DNA of 64,000 nt. Origin: Branchiostoma floridae (lineage: Eukaryota > Chordata > Leptocardii > Amphioxiformes > Branchiostomatidae). Shown here one piece after another: positions 13,935 through 24,500 of this stretch (within the stretch, counting starts at the first letter, position 1; each line of letters opens with the position of its first letter). The stretch spans positions 29,239,641 through 29,303,640 of the forward strand of contig NC_049982.1 of the NCBI RefSeq assembly GCF_000003815.2, given 5' to 3'. Made by a program: the position numbers and the translations under genes. Below the pieces are notes generated by a model. It was not told the origin of the DNA, searched no databases, and worked only from the letters and a program-made list of their open reading frames with translations.

Positions 13935-14426
13935 ATGGCAGAAGAGAACATGAGACCGCTGCAGTGCGTCCAAGAGGTTCAACAAGTTTCCAGTCTGGAA
14001 AATGCGTGTTTTCCTGCAGACGAAGCAGAACCCCTGGAGACCTGGATGAGGAGATACCGCGAAGAAAGAAGTCTTATTCTGGGATACTTCAAGAGTGACA
14101 ATCTCTTGGGTTTCATTGGTGCATCATTGAGTGATGTTGATCATTACACAAAGGAGGCCATGAGCGCTCACGTACCTCATGGACAAACTGTCTGCATACA
14201 TTCTGTATGTGTTGACCAAAGTGTACAGCGTCAGGGAATAGCGACTAAACTACTGAAGGAGTTTGTTCAACGTGTGAAAGGAAGTTTTCCCAAGGCTAAG
14301 AGAATATGTCTGATATGTCACGAGGATCTGGTCAATATGTATACGAAGATAGGGTTTGTTCTGATCGGACTGTCTGAAGTTGTGCACGGTAAAGAACCGT
14401 GGTATGAATGTATACTGGAGTTATAA
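13935..14426 (+). CDS. AANAT-like N-acetyltransferase, copy 1
   Basis: A 163-residue, intronless GNAT-fold protein related to arylalkylamine N-acetyltransferase, which moves acetyl from acetyl-CoA to an amine. Visible: the strand GYFKSD (50-55); the block DHYTKEA (69-75), matching RLTQEA of vertebrate AANAT; CIHSVCV (87-93), aligned with the catalytic HLH strand; the acetyl-CoA loop QRQGIA (98-103); and MYTKIGF (135-141), whose Tyr136 sits at the catalytic tyrosine position of AANAT (FYERFGF). Of the two vertebrate catalytic histidines only the second is kept (His89); the first is Cys87. There are no PKA/14-3-3 tails, so it is of the non-vertebrate type and its substrate is unknown. Length is normal for that type. 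The start lies in good context (AAACATGG). About three quarters of residues match the second copy at 16883. A possible poly(A) signal AATAAA is at 14899. Confidence 0.88.
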   Translation: MAEENMRPLQCVQEVQQVSSLENACFPADEAEPLETWMRRYREERSLILGYFKSDNLLGFIGASLSDVDHYTKEAMSAHVPHGQTVCIHSVCVDQSVQRQGIATKLLKEFVQRVKGSFPKAKRICLICHEDLVNMYTKIGFVLIGLSEVVHGKEPWYECILEL

Positions 14427-14708
14427 TTCTGAATAACATGGTTCTTTATATGATTATCATATCATATTCACAATCGATATGTAATATTACAGCCAACATT
14501 TCGGTGACCCACTGACACCTTTCCCATGTTAATTCTGTAGCTTCCATAGTAGTCAAGAGAGCCTGCTATGGGCGCTAGCAATTCTGAGTGTTTCCATTCC
14601 ATACTGTAGCTAGTATCATGATTATGATTTTACAACGTACCATTCAGTACTTTTCACATTTACTGAGTATAACTTAGTTCAGTATATGATAAGACGTCTT
14701 CTTGTTGG

Positions 14709-14832
14709 ACTAGTACTTCAAGAACTTGCGCGAAACTTCATAGGCGCATCAATGAGCGATGTTTATCATTATACAAAGTAAGTCTTGCGCGCCTCGGGGA
14801 AGACTTTTTGCCTACAATCTGTTTGTCTTGCC
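14709..14832 (+). pseudogene. AANAT-like gene relic 1
   Basis: About 280 bases after copy 1, a short stretch still resembles the middle of the gene. TACTTCAAGAAC matches the YFKS region. The next part translates as NFIGASMSDVYHYTK and then hits a stop. TTTTTGCCTACAATCTGTTTG matches the VCIHSVC region, out of frame. It carries TCAATGAGCGATG where both intact genes have TCATTGAGTGATG. The relic at 18011 shares that form, so both come from a separate third gene. Confidence 0.75.
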
Positions 14833-15582
14833 CATAGCAGTACCTCATGGTAAAAACACAGTACATGATCAGTCGATCAAAGCAATTGAACCACATTAAA
14901 TAAAGAGCAATTACAAGAATACGACTGGAATGGTATCAGTATATAATTGTAATGCACATGAATGTGGAGAACATACTGTACAAACCAAACTCAGTGCATG
15001 CACGCTGATTTAACCAGGAGTGTTCTGGATTAAAAGAAGAAAAACCTGTTCGTCTTCTTGGCCAAAGGTCACTTATTCGCACCGACGCAGGTCAATCCTT
15101 TTCAAAACTAACTGAAAATGTGTTTTTTTTTGTTGGAAACATTGGCATTTTCACACTTTCCCTTGAAAATATTGGCATTTTGGAGCTGGGTGTTACAGGT
15201 ACAGTTTTTTGGCTTTTTATGATGTTGAAAAATAGACTTTTATGCATGTCTTGGCGTCCTGAACGCTTAAAAAAAGGGCTGTTTGGATGCTGTCATTTGT
15301 AGGCAGGCGGGTCAAAGGTAACCAAAATAATTGTTCGAATGCTGACCTTCTTCTGGTATGCTCTATATGTATGTCAGACACTTTAGAGGTCGGACTACTA
15401 TTCCGTGTTAGCCTTTGTGTACTACACTTCAGATCAGTAGCTTCTGATAGCTTCCACCATTATTTCCATTTATAGTGTTCTGTGCGCTGTTCTCTGGGAA
15501 ACACAAAAGGAAAATAAAAGTGCGGAAAAAGCGAAAGGTGAGAAACTTTGTCTGTTACAAGCTACCAATGATGCACCAGTTA
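14833..15582. other. Spacer with no recognised gene
   Basis: AT-rich sequence. It has short T-runs and two near-identical phrases (ACATTGGCATTTT and AATATTGGCATTTT near 15139 and 15168). The open frames here lack any protein-like character. Confidence 0.5.
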
Positions 15583-16545
15583 TTAACCCTATTCAGACCG
15601 GGGGGGGGGGGGGGGGCTTTTGAGGCCCCCCCTAACTTTGATGTCCTATAACGCCAGAACGGCTTACGCTAAACCCACAAAATTTGGGGAGTTTTCCTAA
15701 AATATTGTTGGCAACAATTTCAAAAAGTTTGAAAAAATTTCCATTTTTTCGTTTTGCCATGGCAACCGTTTGTTGACAGGCAGTTTTGCCAAAAATCACT
15801 ATTTTTGGTTCTAACAATGGATTTTTCACATTTATTTGCTAAATTACTGCCATTTTGTTACTTAAGTAAAATCTTATATTATTTAGCATATCTTTCATAA
15901 TTATATATGCATAAATTATGCTAATTTGATGACGTCATCAGCCCAAAATCCAAAATGGGGGACCGTATGTCCAGATCAAGAATAATAAGCTAATTATCCC
16001 TTAAAATTTGTAACCACCTGGTATTTTTTCATCAAAAACCATCTAAATGAATGAACCTAGTCTATTTCCATTGCCCTTTGTGGTTATTTGTTGCAAAAAA
16101 AAAAAGTATTTTTAAAAATTCAAGGTGGTCGATATAACATGGCGGAGCCCAACTCGTATCTTAGATGTGCATGACGTCATTTTATGACGTCGTTTTGACG
16201 TCATTGATGTTGCTATTGGCAACGCAAGTCGTAATAAACATTATTATTCTGTTATCTGCACTTGTTGTTACATTTTGTAGCATAACTTGAAATTTTCTGA
16301 GAATACCCTTTTTTCATGGGTCCGGCCAATATAATCAAATTGATGACGTCATAATTACGTCATCGTACGTCAGCGTAGAATTAAACGTCAAAAATACGTC
16401 AGATATTATGTCGACATTATGTCCTAAAAATTTGGTGGCCCTACGGCACGTCGTTTTAGAGTTATAGGACTTCAAAGTGGAGGGCCTCAAAAGCCGCCCC
16501 CCCGGTCCAGGGATGACCAAAAAAGCCCGGTCTGAATAGGGTTAA
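15583..16545. mobile_element. piggyBac-type MITE, 955 bp, TTAA-flanked
   Basis: The element runs from CCCTATTCAGACCGG (15587) to CCGGTCTGAATAGGG (ending 16541). Inner ends match too: CTTTTGAGGCC and TCCTATAAC near the left end, inverted near the right. It is flanked on each side by TTAA (15583-15586, 16542-16545). CCC/GGG termini with a TTAA duplication are the signature of the piggyBac superfamily. No transposase frame is present, so it is nonautonomous. A run of 16 G lies at 15601-15616. The interior has four TGACGTCA palindromes plus near matches, all CRE-like. Confidence 0.85.
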
Positions 16546-16882
16546 GTAACAGCCGATGTACCCAGCTCTCCTGCGGATTGGCCATTCTGCCCGCGGTCGG
16601 ACTGGCACCTCGGGTGATACGAAATACACCGTGTTGTATTCTATATCCATATGCACGTTGGAAGCTTATTACTCACACAGAGTTAAAACTTTAAGATGTG
16701 AAGAATATTGAGTTGAATGCAGTTGTCATTCGAGTAATTGGTGGTCCCTTCTGTAGTGTTTTATATATACTGTTTCTAACAAAAATTCCAATAGGAAGTC
16801 GTCATTAAATACTTAATGAAACATTTTCAGTGATGTTACACGTTACAGAGCGTCTAAGTCTTTCCACATCTCTTCAAGACAG

Positions 16883-17416
16883 ATGGCGTTCATGGGAAAC
16901 TCATACTTAACAAACAAGGCATTGGAAGAGAACATAAGACCACTGCAAAGCGCCCAAGAGGTTCAGCAAGCTTACAGGCTGGACCATGCAAGTTTTCCTA
17001 AAGATTATGAAGATCTGCCACTTGAATCCTGGATGGCTGTATACAATGAAGACAGGCGTCTTATTCTTGGCTACTTCAAGAGTGACAAGCTCTTGGGTTT
17101 CATTAGTGCATCATTGAGTGATGTTGATCATTACACAAAGGAAGCTATGAACAACCACGTACCTCATGGACAAACTATTTGCATACATTCTGTTTGCGTT
17201 GAACAAAATGTACAGCATCAGGGAATAGCGACTAAACTACTGAAGGAATTTGTTCACAATGTGAAAGGAGGAAGTTTTCCAGAGGCTAAGAGGATATGTC
17301 TGATATGTCAGGAGTATCTGATCCCTTTGTATATGAAGATAGGGTTTGTTCTGATCGGACTGTCTGAAGTTGTACACGGTAAAGAACCGTGGTATGAATG
17401 TATCCTGGAGTTATAA
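16883..17416 (+). CDS. AANAT-like N-acetyltransferase, copy 2
   Basis: A 177-residue, intronless tandem paralogue of the gene at 13935, on the same strand. It shares the central block DVDHYTKEAM, the catalytic strand CIHSVCV with Cys in place of the first AANAT histidine, the loop QHQGIATKLL for acetyl-CoA, and the last 30 residues (through GKEPWYECILEL) without change. It differs by a 12-residue N-terminal extension, if the first ATG (16883, ACAGATGG) is used; Met at codon 4 is the alternative. Glu/Asp-rich changes cluster near residues 35-55. Strong conservation of the protein against diverged flanks suggests selection on both copies. The reaction is inferred as acetyl-CoA-dependent amine N-acetylation in the cytosol. 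The acceptor amine cannot be read from sequence. Confidence 0.88.
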   Translation: MAFMGNSYLTNKALEENIRPLQSAQEVQQAYRLDHASFPKDYEDLPLESWMAVYNEDRRLILGYFKSDKLLGFISASLSDVDHYTKEAMNNHVPHGQTICIHSVCVEQNVQHQGIATKLLKEFVHNVKGGSFPEAKRICLICQEYLIPLYMKIGFVLIGLSEVVHGKEPWYECILEL

Positions 17417-17519
17417 TTCTGGATAACAGGTTTCTTTATATTATATGTATAAATCACCAATCACCAGAAGAATACTAGATAGACTCCAGTAATATGGATT
17501 TTCCTTGCAATTTGTAAAG

Positions 17520-17803
17520 TCTAATGGAGATCGGATGAAGGAGAATTCTTGTTACACAACCATTGGATACTTACATTGCTTACGTTTCGATGTCTGTCAG
17601 ACACCTTCCTCAGAGCTTCTAACTGGAGTTCTGTTTCATACCGCTATATGAAGCTGATGTAGGTGGCACTTTTGCGGTGAGAAAACAGTCCCAAACATGG
17701 CTTAGCTGGTTGTACATGTACCCATTGGTTGTGTAACAAGACTTCTCCTTCATCCTATATTCCAACAACCTGATGAAACTATTTTCGGATCTAATGGAGA
17801 TCG
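17520..17803. mobile_element. Small inverted-repeat element between direct repeats
   Basis: Arms of 34 bases, about 94% matching, lie at 17533-17566 and 17722-17755 (both contain CTTGTTACACAACCA in inverted sense). A 14-bp direct repeat TCTAATGGAGATCG occurs at 17520-17533 and 17790-17803. It lies in the 3' flank of copy 2 and is missing from the matching flank of copy 1, so it inserted after the gene duplication. The right arm ends 35 bases before the second direct repeat, so the exact ends are uncertain. Confidence 0.65.
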
Positions 17804-18010
17804 CAATAAACAAAAACAGACGACATTTCGGTGGACAGCTTACATCTTCCTCATGGCAATTCTGACTGTTTCTATACCACACTGTAGTATCTATATGATT
17901 CTCCTTGCACAGCGTACCATTCAGTACTTGTCACATTTGGCGTTGTACTGTACATGAATCACAGTTTAGTATGGACTAAGAAGTCTTGATTTTGGATTCT
18001 TTAGGGACAC

Positions 18011-18135
18011 TAAACTTTATTGATGTCATCAATGAGCGATGTTGATCATTATGCAAATGTCAGTAGTCTTGTGGATCAACACACCTCGATCAGGGGGAGG
18101 CTATACATTTGTATACAATCTGTTTGTCTTACTGT
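18011..18135 (+). pseudogene. AANAT-like gene relic 2
   Basis: TCAATGAGCGATGTTGATCATTA reads as SMSDVDHY, and ATACAATCTGTTTGTCTTAC matches the IHSVCV region, with the frame lost between them. About 130 bases upstream, GCGTACCATTCAGTACTTGT and neighbouring words also match the sequence before relic 1 (near 14635). The gene, spacer and relic were therefore copied together. Confidence 0.72.
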
Positions 18136-18384
18136 ATCTCATATCAAAACACTGTTATGATGATTTCTTTCAAGACAATTTATCAACGTGTATTACGTGT
18201 ATTATAACGTGTACGTGAATTATATCATAAACGATAATGATAGTAAATCAGGATTTGATAAATTGCGAACATTCACATCAACAGTTACACAAAAACGTCT
18301 GATAACGCTAAGGTCCCATTTACAATGTACGCTGCTGCATGGATCTTAGCTGTGTCAAATATACGAAAGTAGCGGTCTCATTTC

Positions 18385-18508
18385 ACAGCACTCGAACACC
18401 AGTGCTGAAGCGGTCGTCAGCACTGGAAGTCCAGTGCTGAGGCACTGGAAACCCTCCTGTCAGCACTGGAAACCAAGTGCTAAGGCCATAGTCAGCACTG
18501 GATTTTCA
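18385..18508. repeat. Short palindromic tandem repeat
   Basis: TCAGCACTGGAA and CCAGTGCTGA alternate four times. Each pair can form a hairpin of about 9-11 base pairs (CAGCACTGG against CCAGTGCTG). It lies just beyond the 3' end of the lipase coding region. Confidence 0.75.
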
Positions 18509-18585
18509 GCTACTTTATACATTTACTTAGCTGAGTTTTAAAAAAAAATTATCTGCATCTGAAATAAAAATTCCTGCCAGCAAAT

Positions 18586-21500
18586 TCATGTCAAGCCCAA
18601 GAGTTTGGTGGCCCCGCCCACCAGTGATGAGGCTGTATCTGAATCCGTGGTCACAACTTGGCTCAACATGGACTGGCCTGCAGCTCGCATCTCAACCGCT
18701 AGGGCATCTTTGGCCTTGAATGGCAATTCAGCTACCCTCTGTTGGGAAAAAACATCAGATAGGTTATGGTCCTACAGGTGTAGATGCTACTAGTACTATT
18801 GTCTGCTTCTTTATATTTTCATGTTTCACTAGTGGACACTAGTGACTGTTTTGTGGTACGTCTACGCATGGCACCAAGGTTTCTTTCGCATGGATTTGTG
18901 AATTGATTTGTTCCCAACCCATTTATAAAATGTCAAAAATAAATCTGACATGTCGGAAAATTGGTGAATACATGTTGTACCACTTTGGAAACTTCATACA
19001 TGTAATATTAATACCATCTTCGACATTAGAAATGTTTCTAATATGTTAGAGTAAAACGGTCAAGTACTTAGAAAGTCAAACGGGTTAAGAACTATCAAAA
19101 ACAGTTACTTATCTAAGTCCAGATTGTTACAAATGTTTTGAAAATGCTAGACAAAAAGGCAACAAATATCCACGGTGCAATGTGGGTTTAACTCTATTCT
19201 GTGAGATAAGGTCTTTATTACACGGGTAGAAAAAGCTTCGTACCTTCATGTTAACTGACTCTTTGGGCACCGTCACTTCTTGAAAGTGTGTCCTGACCAG
19301 GATCGTCGTTTCTCCTGGGACACTGCCAGTTTGGAGCTCGCATTGCAACGCCACCTTGCGGCGAGACATGAAAAGCACCGCAAACGTTCCCTCCAATACA
19401 GGAAGTCCTACATATAAAACATTCAAAAATACTGTTTATAATTGTCAAGAACTCTGCATCATTTTATGAACACTTTCACAAATTGGAGACTATTGTTGTC
19501 AGTTTCACAAAACGATACTTAAATGCATTTAAGTTCGCGGGGATTTAATTTCGCGGTAACACCATAGACTGCAGTCTAATACCATTATAGAAAAATTGTT
19601 CGCGGTGGTTTTAAGTTCGCGGTAAAGTGGTCACCTCGAAAACCGCGAACATTAATCCACCGCGAACATTTCTGCATTTACAGTATATGCCAAAACGAGA
19701 GCTGGTGTGTTACGCCGAAGGGCGGTTATACCGGCTATATAGATACAGATACAGAGAGTCTTTTTACGGTTTCAACATGGTAATCTTCACTGCTTGCTAT
19801 GATGATATTAAGCCTATAATACAATGTATTATACAATTTCCCCCCTTATCATTTAATTGATTATTCATTCTATCCCCGGGCCCCTGAAATTGACGGGCTA
19901 AAATGGTATTGTAAGTATTCAAACAGGTTGAAAGTTTATGATCCATAAAAAACTAGAGTTCGGCGACCTCATACCTCCATGAAAATTTAGAGCTTTCGTA
20001 AATTTCATGCAATTGATTAACACATTAACATAATTTATGCATGGTGTTGTTCATCATTGACTAACGTACACATGTCACAATTATAAAATTTCCATTATCA
20101 ATCATAAAGCGGTTTTGCAATTTTTACATAAATTATGCAAATAAGTTCCTCATTACCATATTTGGTATCTGCTTATATTCCACCTATCATAATTAACAAG
20201 TGTTACATTTATTGAAGTCCAGTTATTGCAAACAATGGAATTATACAATTTTCTCATTAATTATGCAAATTAAGCCCTCATTTGCATAAGATGCATATCA
20301 TTATGAACATCTTTGCCCAAGCTACCTGCATACCTAAAATGCAGGCAATCCGTCGTTCCTTTCTGCAGTTATCCTCTTTGGAGTGTCTTGACAAAAGACC
20401 CCTGCAGTTCCAGTTAGGGGAATGAAACTAGCCCCACTTTGTCATGACGCTAAGAGCTATCTACCACCCAAATGTCTCGACCATATCACGTCCGGGACAA
20501 GAGATACATTGAAAAAACTGCTATGATAGAATGTTCTCATTAATTATGCAAATGTATTCCTATTTTGCATAATTAGTATTTTATCTTGTACAACATTGTC
20601 TAAGGTACCTACATACCAGAAATCATGCATATCCGTTGTTCCCTTCTTGAGTTATCGTCTTCAGAAGTTTTTGACAAAAATGCCCCTGCTATCCCAAAAC
20701 TAGACGCTAGGGGGCCCAAACTTATGTCATTTTTTCCTGAACACAAGAGCTATCTAACACTCAAAAATCGTGACCATAGCATGTTCAGAACACCGAGATA
20801 GCAAAACCGGAAGTTGCGCTGCAGTTCCAAGGGGAGCCGCTAGGTGGCCCAAAATCTAATCATTTCCAGCTTTCATCACACCCTACCAACACACCAAGTA
20901 TGAAACCAATCCATCCAGCCGTTCTTGAGTTATCTTGTTTACACACACACACACAGACAGACAGACAAACGCTGGGTAAAATATAACCTCCATGACATTT
21001 CATGGAGGTAACAAACAAACCAATACCCAACATACCAGAAATGGGTTTGTCTCTTGCTAGAAAATCCAAGTTGTCACCATCGATGACGACTTGACATGCT
21101 CGCTTCGTCGTCTTCCTGGTGTCATCTTCAGCGCCCTCTGTCGGAATAAATCGAAACTAGAGTTCCACGAACACATACCTTTGCCAAATAAACCAGGTTT
21201 GTTATGTAGAATGTTGTCTGTAGACATAAATGTGTTACTCATTACATTTTATTTTATATGCCTGGAGTTGGTTCTTAACATTTCGCCATTGCTTATACAA
21301 ATTAGATCCCTATTAACATAATAATATTAAATTGTATCAAGCATCACTTCAGCTATCAGCAGACCAAAAATCATTATGATCCTTTCATCCCTTCTTGACT
21401 TATTCTCTTTCAAAGTAGGAAACTAAACCGGCTCCTGCAGTTCAAAAAAAGACCCAAACATACACCTCTTACTCTCTGCCATCTTTCTCAGTTACATATG

Positions 21501-24500
21501 TGCATCTTCGACAAGTTTGAAAGTCCTATCACGGAATGCAGTGGATTTATCAACTTTCCGCATTAACTATGCAAATTAACCGTTAATTTGCATAATTAGT
21601 ATCTCATTATGTAAGTTTTTACTTAGGCTACCTACATACCGAAAATCATGACGATTCGTCAACACGTTCATATTTTCCATTAATTATGCAAATGAGATCA
21701 TCATCTGCATAATTAATATGTACTGATATTTCTTTTTCTCAGCTACAAATGTGACAAGTGTGAAAGTCCTAGAAAGGAATGCAGTGGATTTACAAACTTT
21801 CCTCATTAATTATGCAAATTAGCCGTTGACTTGCATAATTAGAATTCCATCATGTAAGTCTTCCCTTTGGCTATCTACATACCAAAAATCATGACGATCC
21901 GTCAACACGTCTATAATTTCTCATTAATTATGCAAATGAGGCCGACATTTGCATAATTAACATGCATTGATATTTCTCTCTTTCTCATCTATATATGTGA
22001 CAAGTTTGAAAGTCCTATGATGAAATGCAGTGGATTTATAAACTTTCGTCATTAATTATGCAAATTAGCTACTGATTTGCATAATTAGTATTTTATTATG
22101 TACATTGTTACTTGGGCTATCTACATACCAAAAATCATGACAATCCATCAACACGTTCTGGAGTTATTCTCGTCCAAAGTTTGAAAGGAAATCGGCGACT
22201 GCAGTTCCAAACAAGCCGCTAGGGGGTCCAAACTTACCGCACTTACTCTCTGCCCCAGGGGCTATCTACCACTTAAAAATCATAACCACAGCATGTCCAG
22301 AACACGAGATATCGAAAATTGAGGTTCTACTGCAGTACCTTAGCAAGCCGCTAGGGGGCCCATTATCGAACTTGACCTTCGTTTTCCCGACCCCTACCCA
22401 CCTACCAAATATCATCTGGATCCATCCAAGGCTTCTCGAGTTATGCTGTTAACAGACACACAGACAGACAGACTCACAAGCCTAAAACATAACCTTAGCC
22501 ATTCTGGCAAAGGTAATGATTACAATATGTACAACGTTCCTGGTCTGCTGTGTTACTTTGCTTTTTTGTTGTTTTATTGTTCGGATAAACCTCATGGGTG
22601 AAACGCTTGAAAATGAAGGAGAAATTCAAATAGATACTGCCTTCCAACCCTTCCTCAATTGTGATGAATCTCAATCAATAAATAAAACCAATTATATAAC
22701 AGGGGAGCATGTGAAAGGGTATACACAGCAGTGAAGTGTGTGGTTGGACATGCTAGAGGGAGAAAGAACTCGGTGGCTTCAATAGTTATTCCTCTAAAGT
22801 CAGAAAAAGAAGAAGAAAGGAAAAAAACTGAAACGAAACCATATCCGTGGAATTGTTCTAAATATTTGAGCATATCTCAGAATTACCATCAAACTATACA
22901 ACGTTGTAGTATCGTCATATTTTGTAAGGGAATGGGTAGGAATATCTAGGAATGGTTCACCTATCGTGTATAAGCAGACGCTTCCGATGCTTATGGGGAA
23001 GATGGCGTCCGTTATGGTGACGTCAGCGGATCGGGTGTTTACATCATCATCTCGGTATGTCGTCTTTCTCGCGATTTCGAAGAAAGTCGTGCGGTAGTTA
23101 GATACCCGGTGGCACTGGAAATCCTCCTCTGAATCAAAAAGAAAGAAAACTAAAAAGATAACATTTTCCAGCAAGTTCACCTTCACGTCTCTGTACATTT
23201 TCACTACAATACATTCATATACGTGGTAACCAGCTCTGCCCAACCACTTGCTACATAATGTAATCAAACACCACCATGTGTCTACTACTTTACCAGTAAC
23301 CATGATGACAGTCGCCAGGTGGGGGTCATTGACCTTGTTTGGAACGGAAGAATAAGAAGAACCTGAAGAAACGTAGTAAAAACAATTTGTTTTCATGAAG
23401 GTAAACATGAAAACGAGATACACTTTGGTGGGATAATGAGTCAGGAAGGTCACGTGATCGAAGTGGTGGGTCAGTATGACCTGAGGAAGACCGAAGTTTG
23501 TGCTGACGGTTCAGTTTTTTTTTTGTTTGATTCGTGGCCATGAAATGTTTACTCAATAACCATGCAAAAATTGTTTCTTATTTGATTTGAACCGATCAAC
23601 GAGATATTACCTTTCCAGGCTGCAATGTCAGGTGCGGCGTACTGAATGGCCGCTGGATGGGTCAAGAGGCTGCGTCGCCAAACAGCGCCCCCACCGGCCT
23701 TCGTCGTACTGCAGCTGATGTACAGATACCACCCTAGCGGCACGTACAGGGAATCCAGGTCCCTGGCGGAAACGCCCCATCTCTGCAGTAGCTTTCCGTA
23801 TTCATCTAGCTTAGCTGGCATTTGACTTAGCACTGTGGCTCCTGCAATAAGTGCACACGGTCCCAGTACACCAGACGTGGAGAGAATACCCAACATACTC
23901 AACGCGATGGGTCTAGCTTTGGATGAGAAATCTCTAACTTTCTGTAGAAGCGTCAGTCCTGTACATTGAACAGTTTCCGCTAGGCGGAGTATGTAAGGCA
24001 CGGGGTCTTTTTCGTTCACGATCGTCAACAGGCGAGGAGAGAGGTTGTGTTTCTCGGCAAACTGTTGGGCACCGTCGTTTCCGAAGTACGGAGCGCCGAA
24101 CGCGATGGACTTGACGTTGTCGACTGGTTGGCCCTGAGAGCGCAGGTGCACCATCATGTTCAAGGCCACGATGTGTGCAACAGCGCCCCCTAGGCTGTGG
24201 CCGCAGACGACAATACGGCTGTTGCTGTATTCCTCCAGGATGCGGTTGGCGGGAAAGAGGAAGGCCAGGTGCATGAAGCCCGTGTGGTATTTCCCGCCAA
24301 CCCCGGTGTTGTGACTGTCCCCGCTTTGACCCGCTCCCTCCTGCCAGAAACTCAGGTCGCACATGACGTCATTGAAGTCTGACGTACCTGTAAAAATAAG
24401 CATAATTAGAGGGGCATTTTGATGACGACTTTCTATCATTAGGAATGTACCGAGTCGAAGGGTGAAAAGCGCATTATAATCGGATGCTTTCTTCTCGAGA

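Noticed and set aside
19244-19407. Independent arrestin-domain gene
   Set aside because: The exon's entry and exit phases fit the lipase model exactly, and GSVPGET alone is too weak to claim an arrestin fold.
22800-23453. 217-codon minus-strand frame taken as one protein
   Set aside because: Only its middle (22961-23128) is coding-like and fits the lipase by phase and splice sites. The ends are intron sequence with poly-F-like runs.
23934-24362. 142-codon frame on the lipase strand
   Set aside because: Shadow of the lipase catalytic exon in another frame (arginine- and proline-rich). The true frame has GHSLGG.
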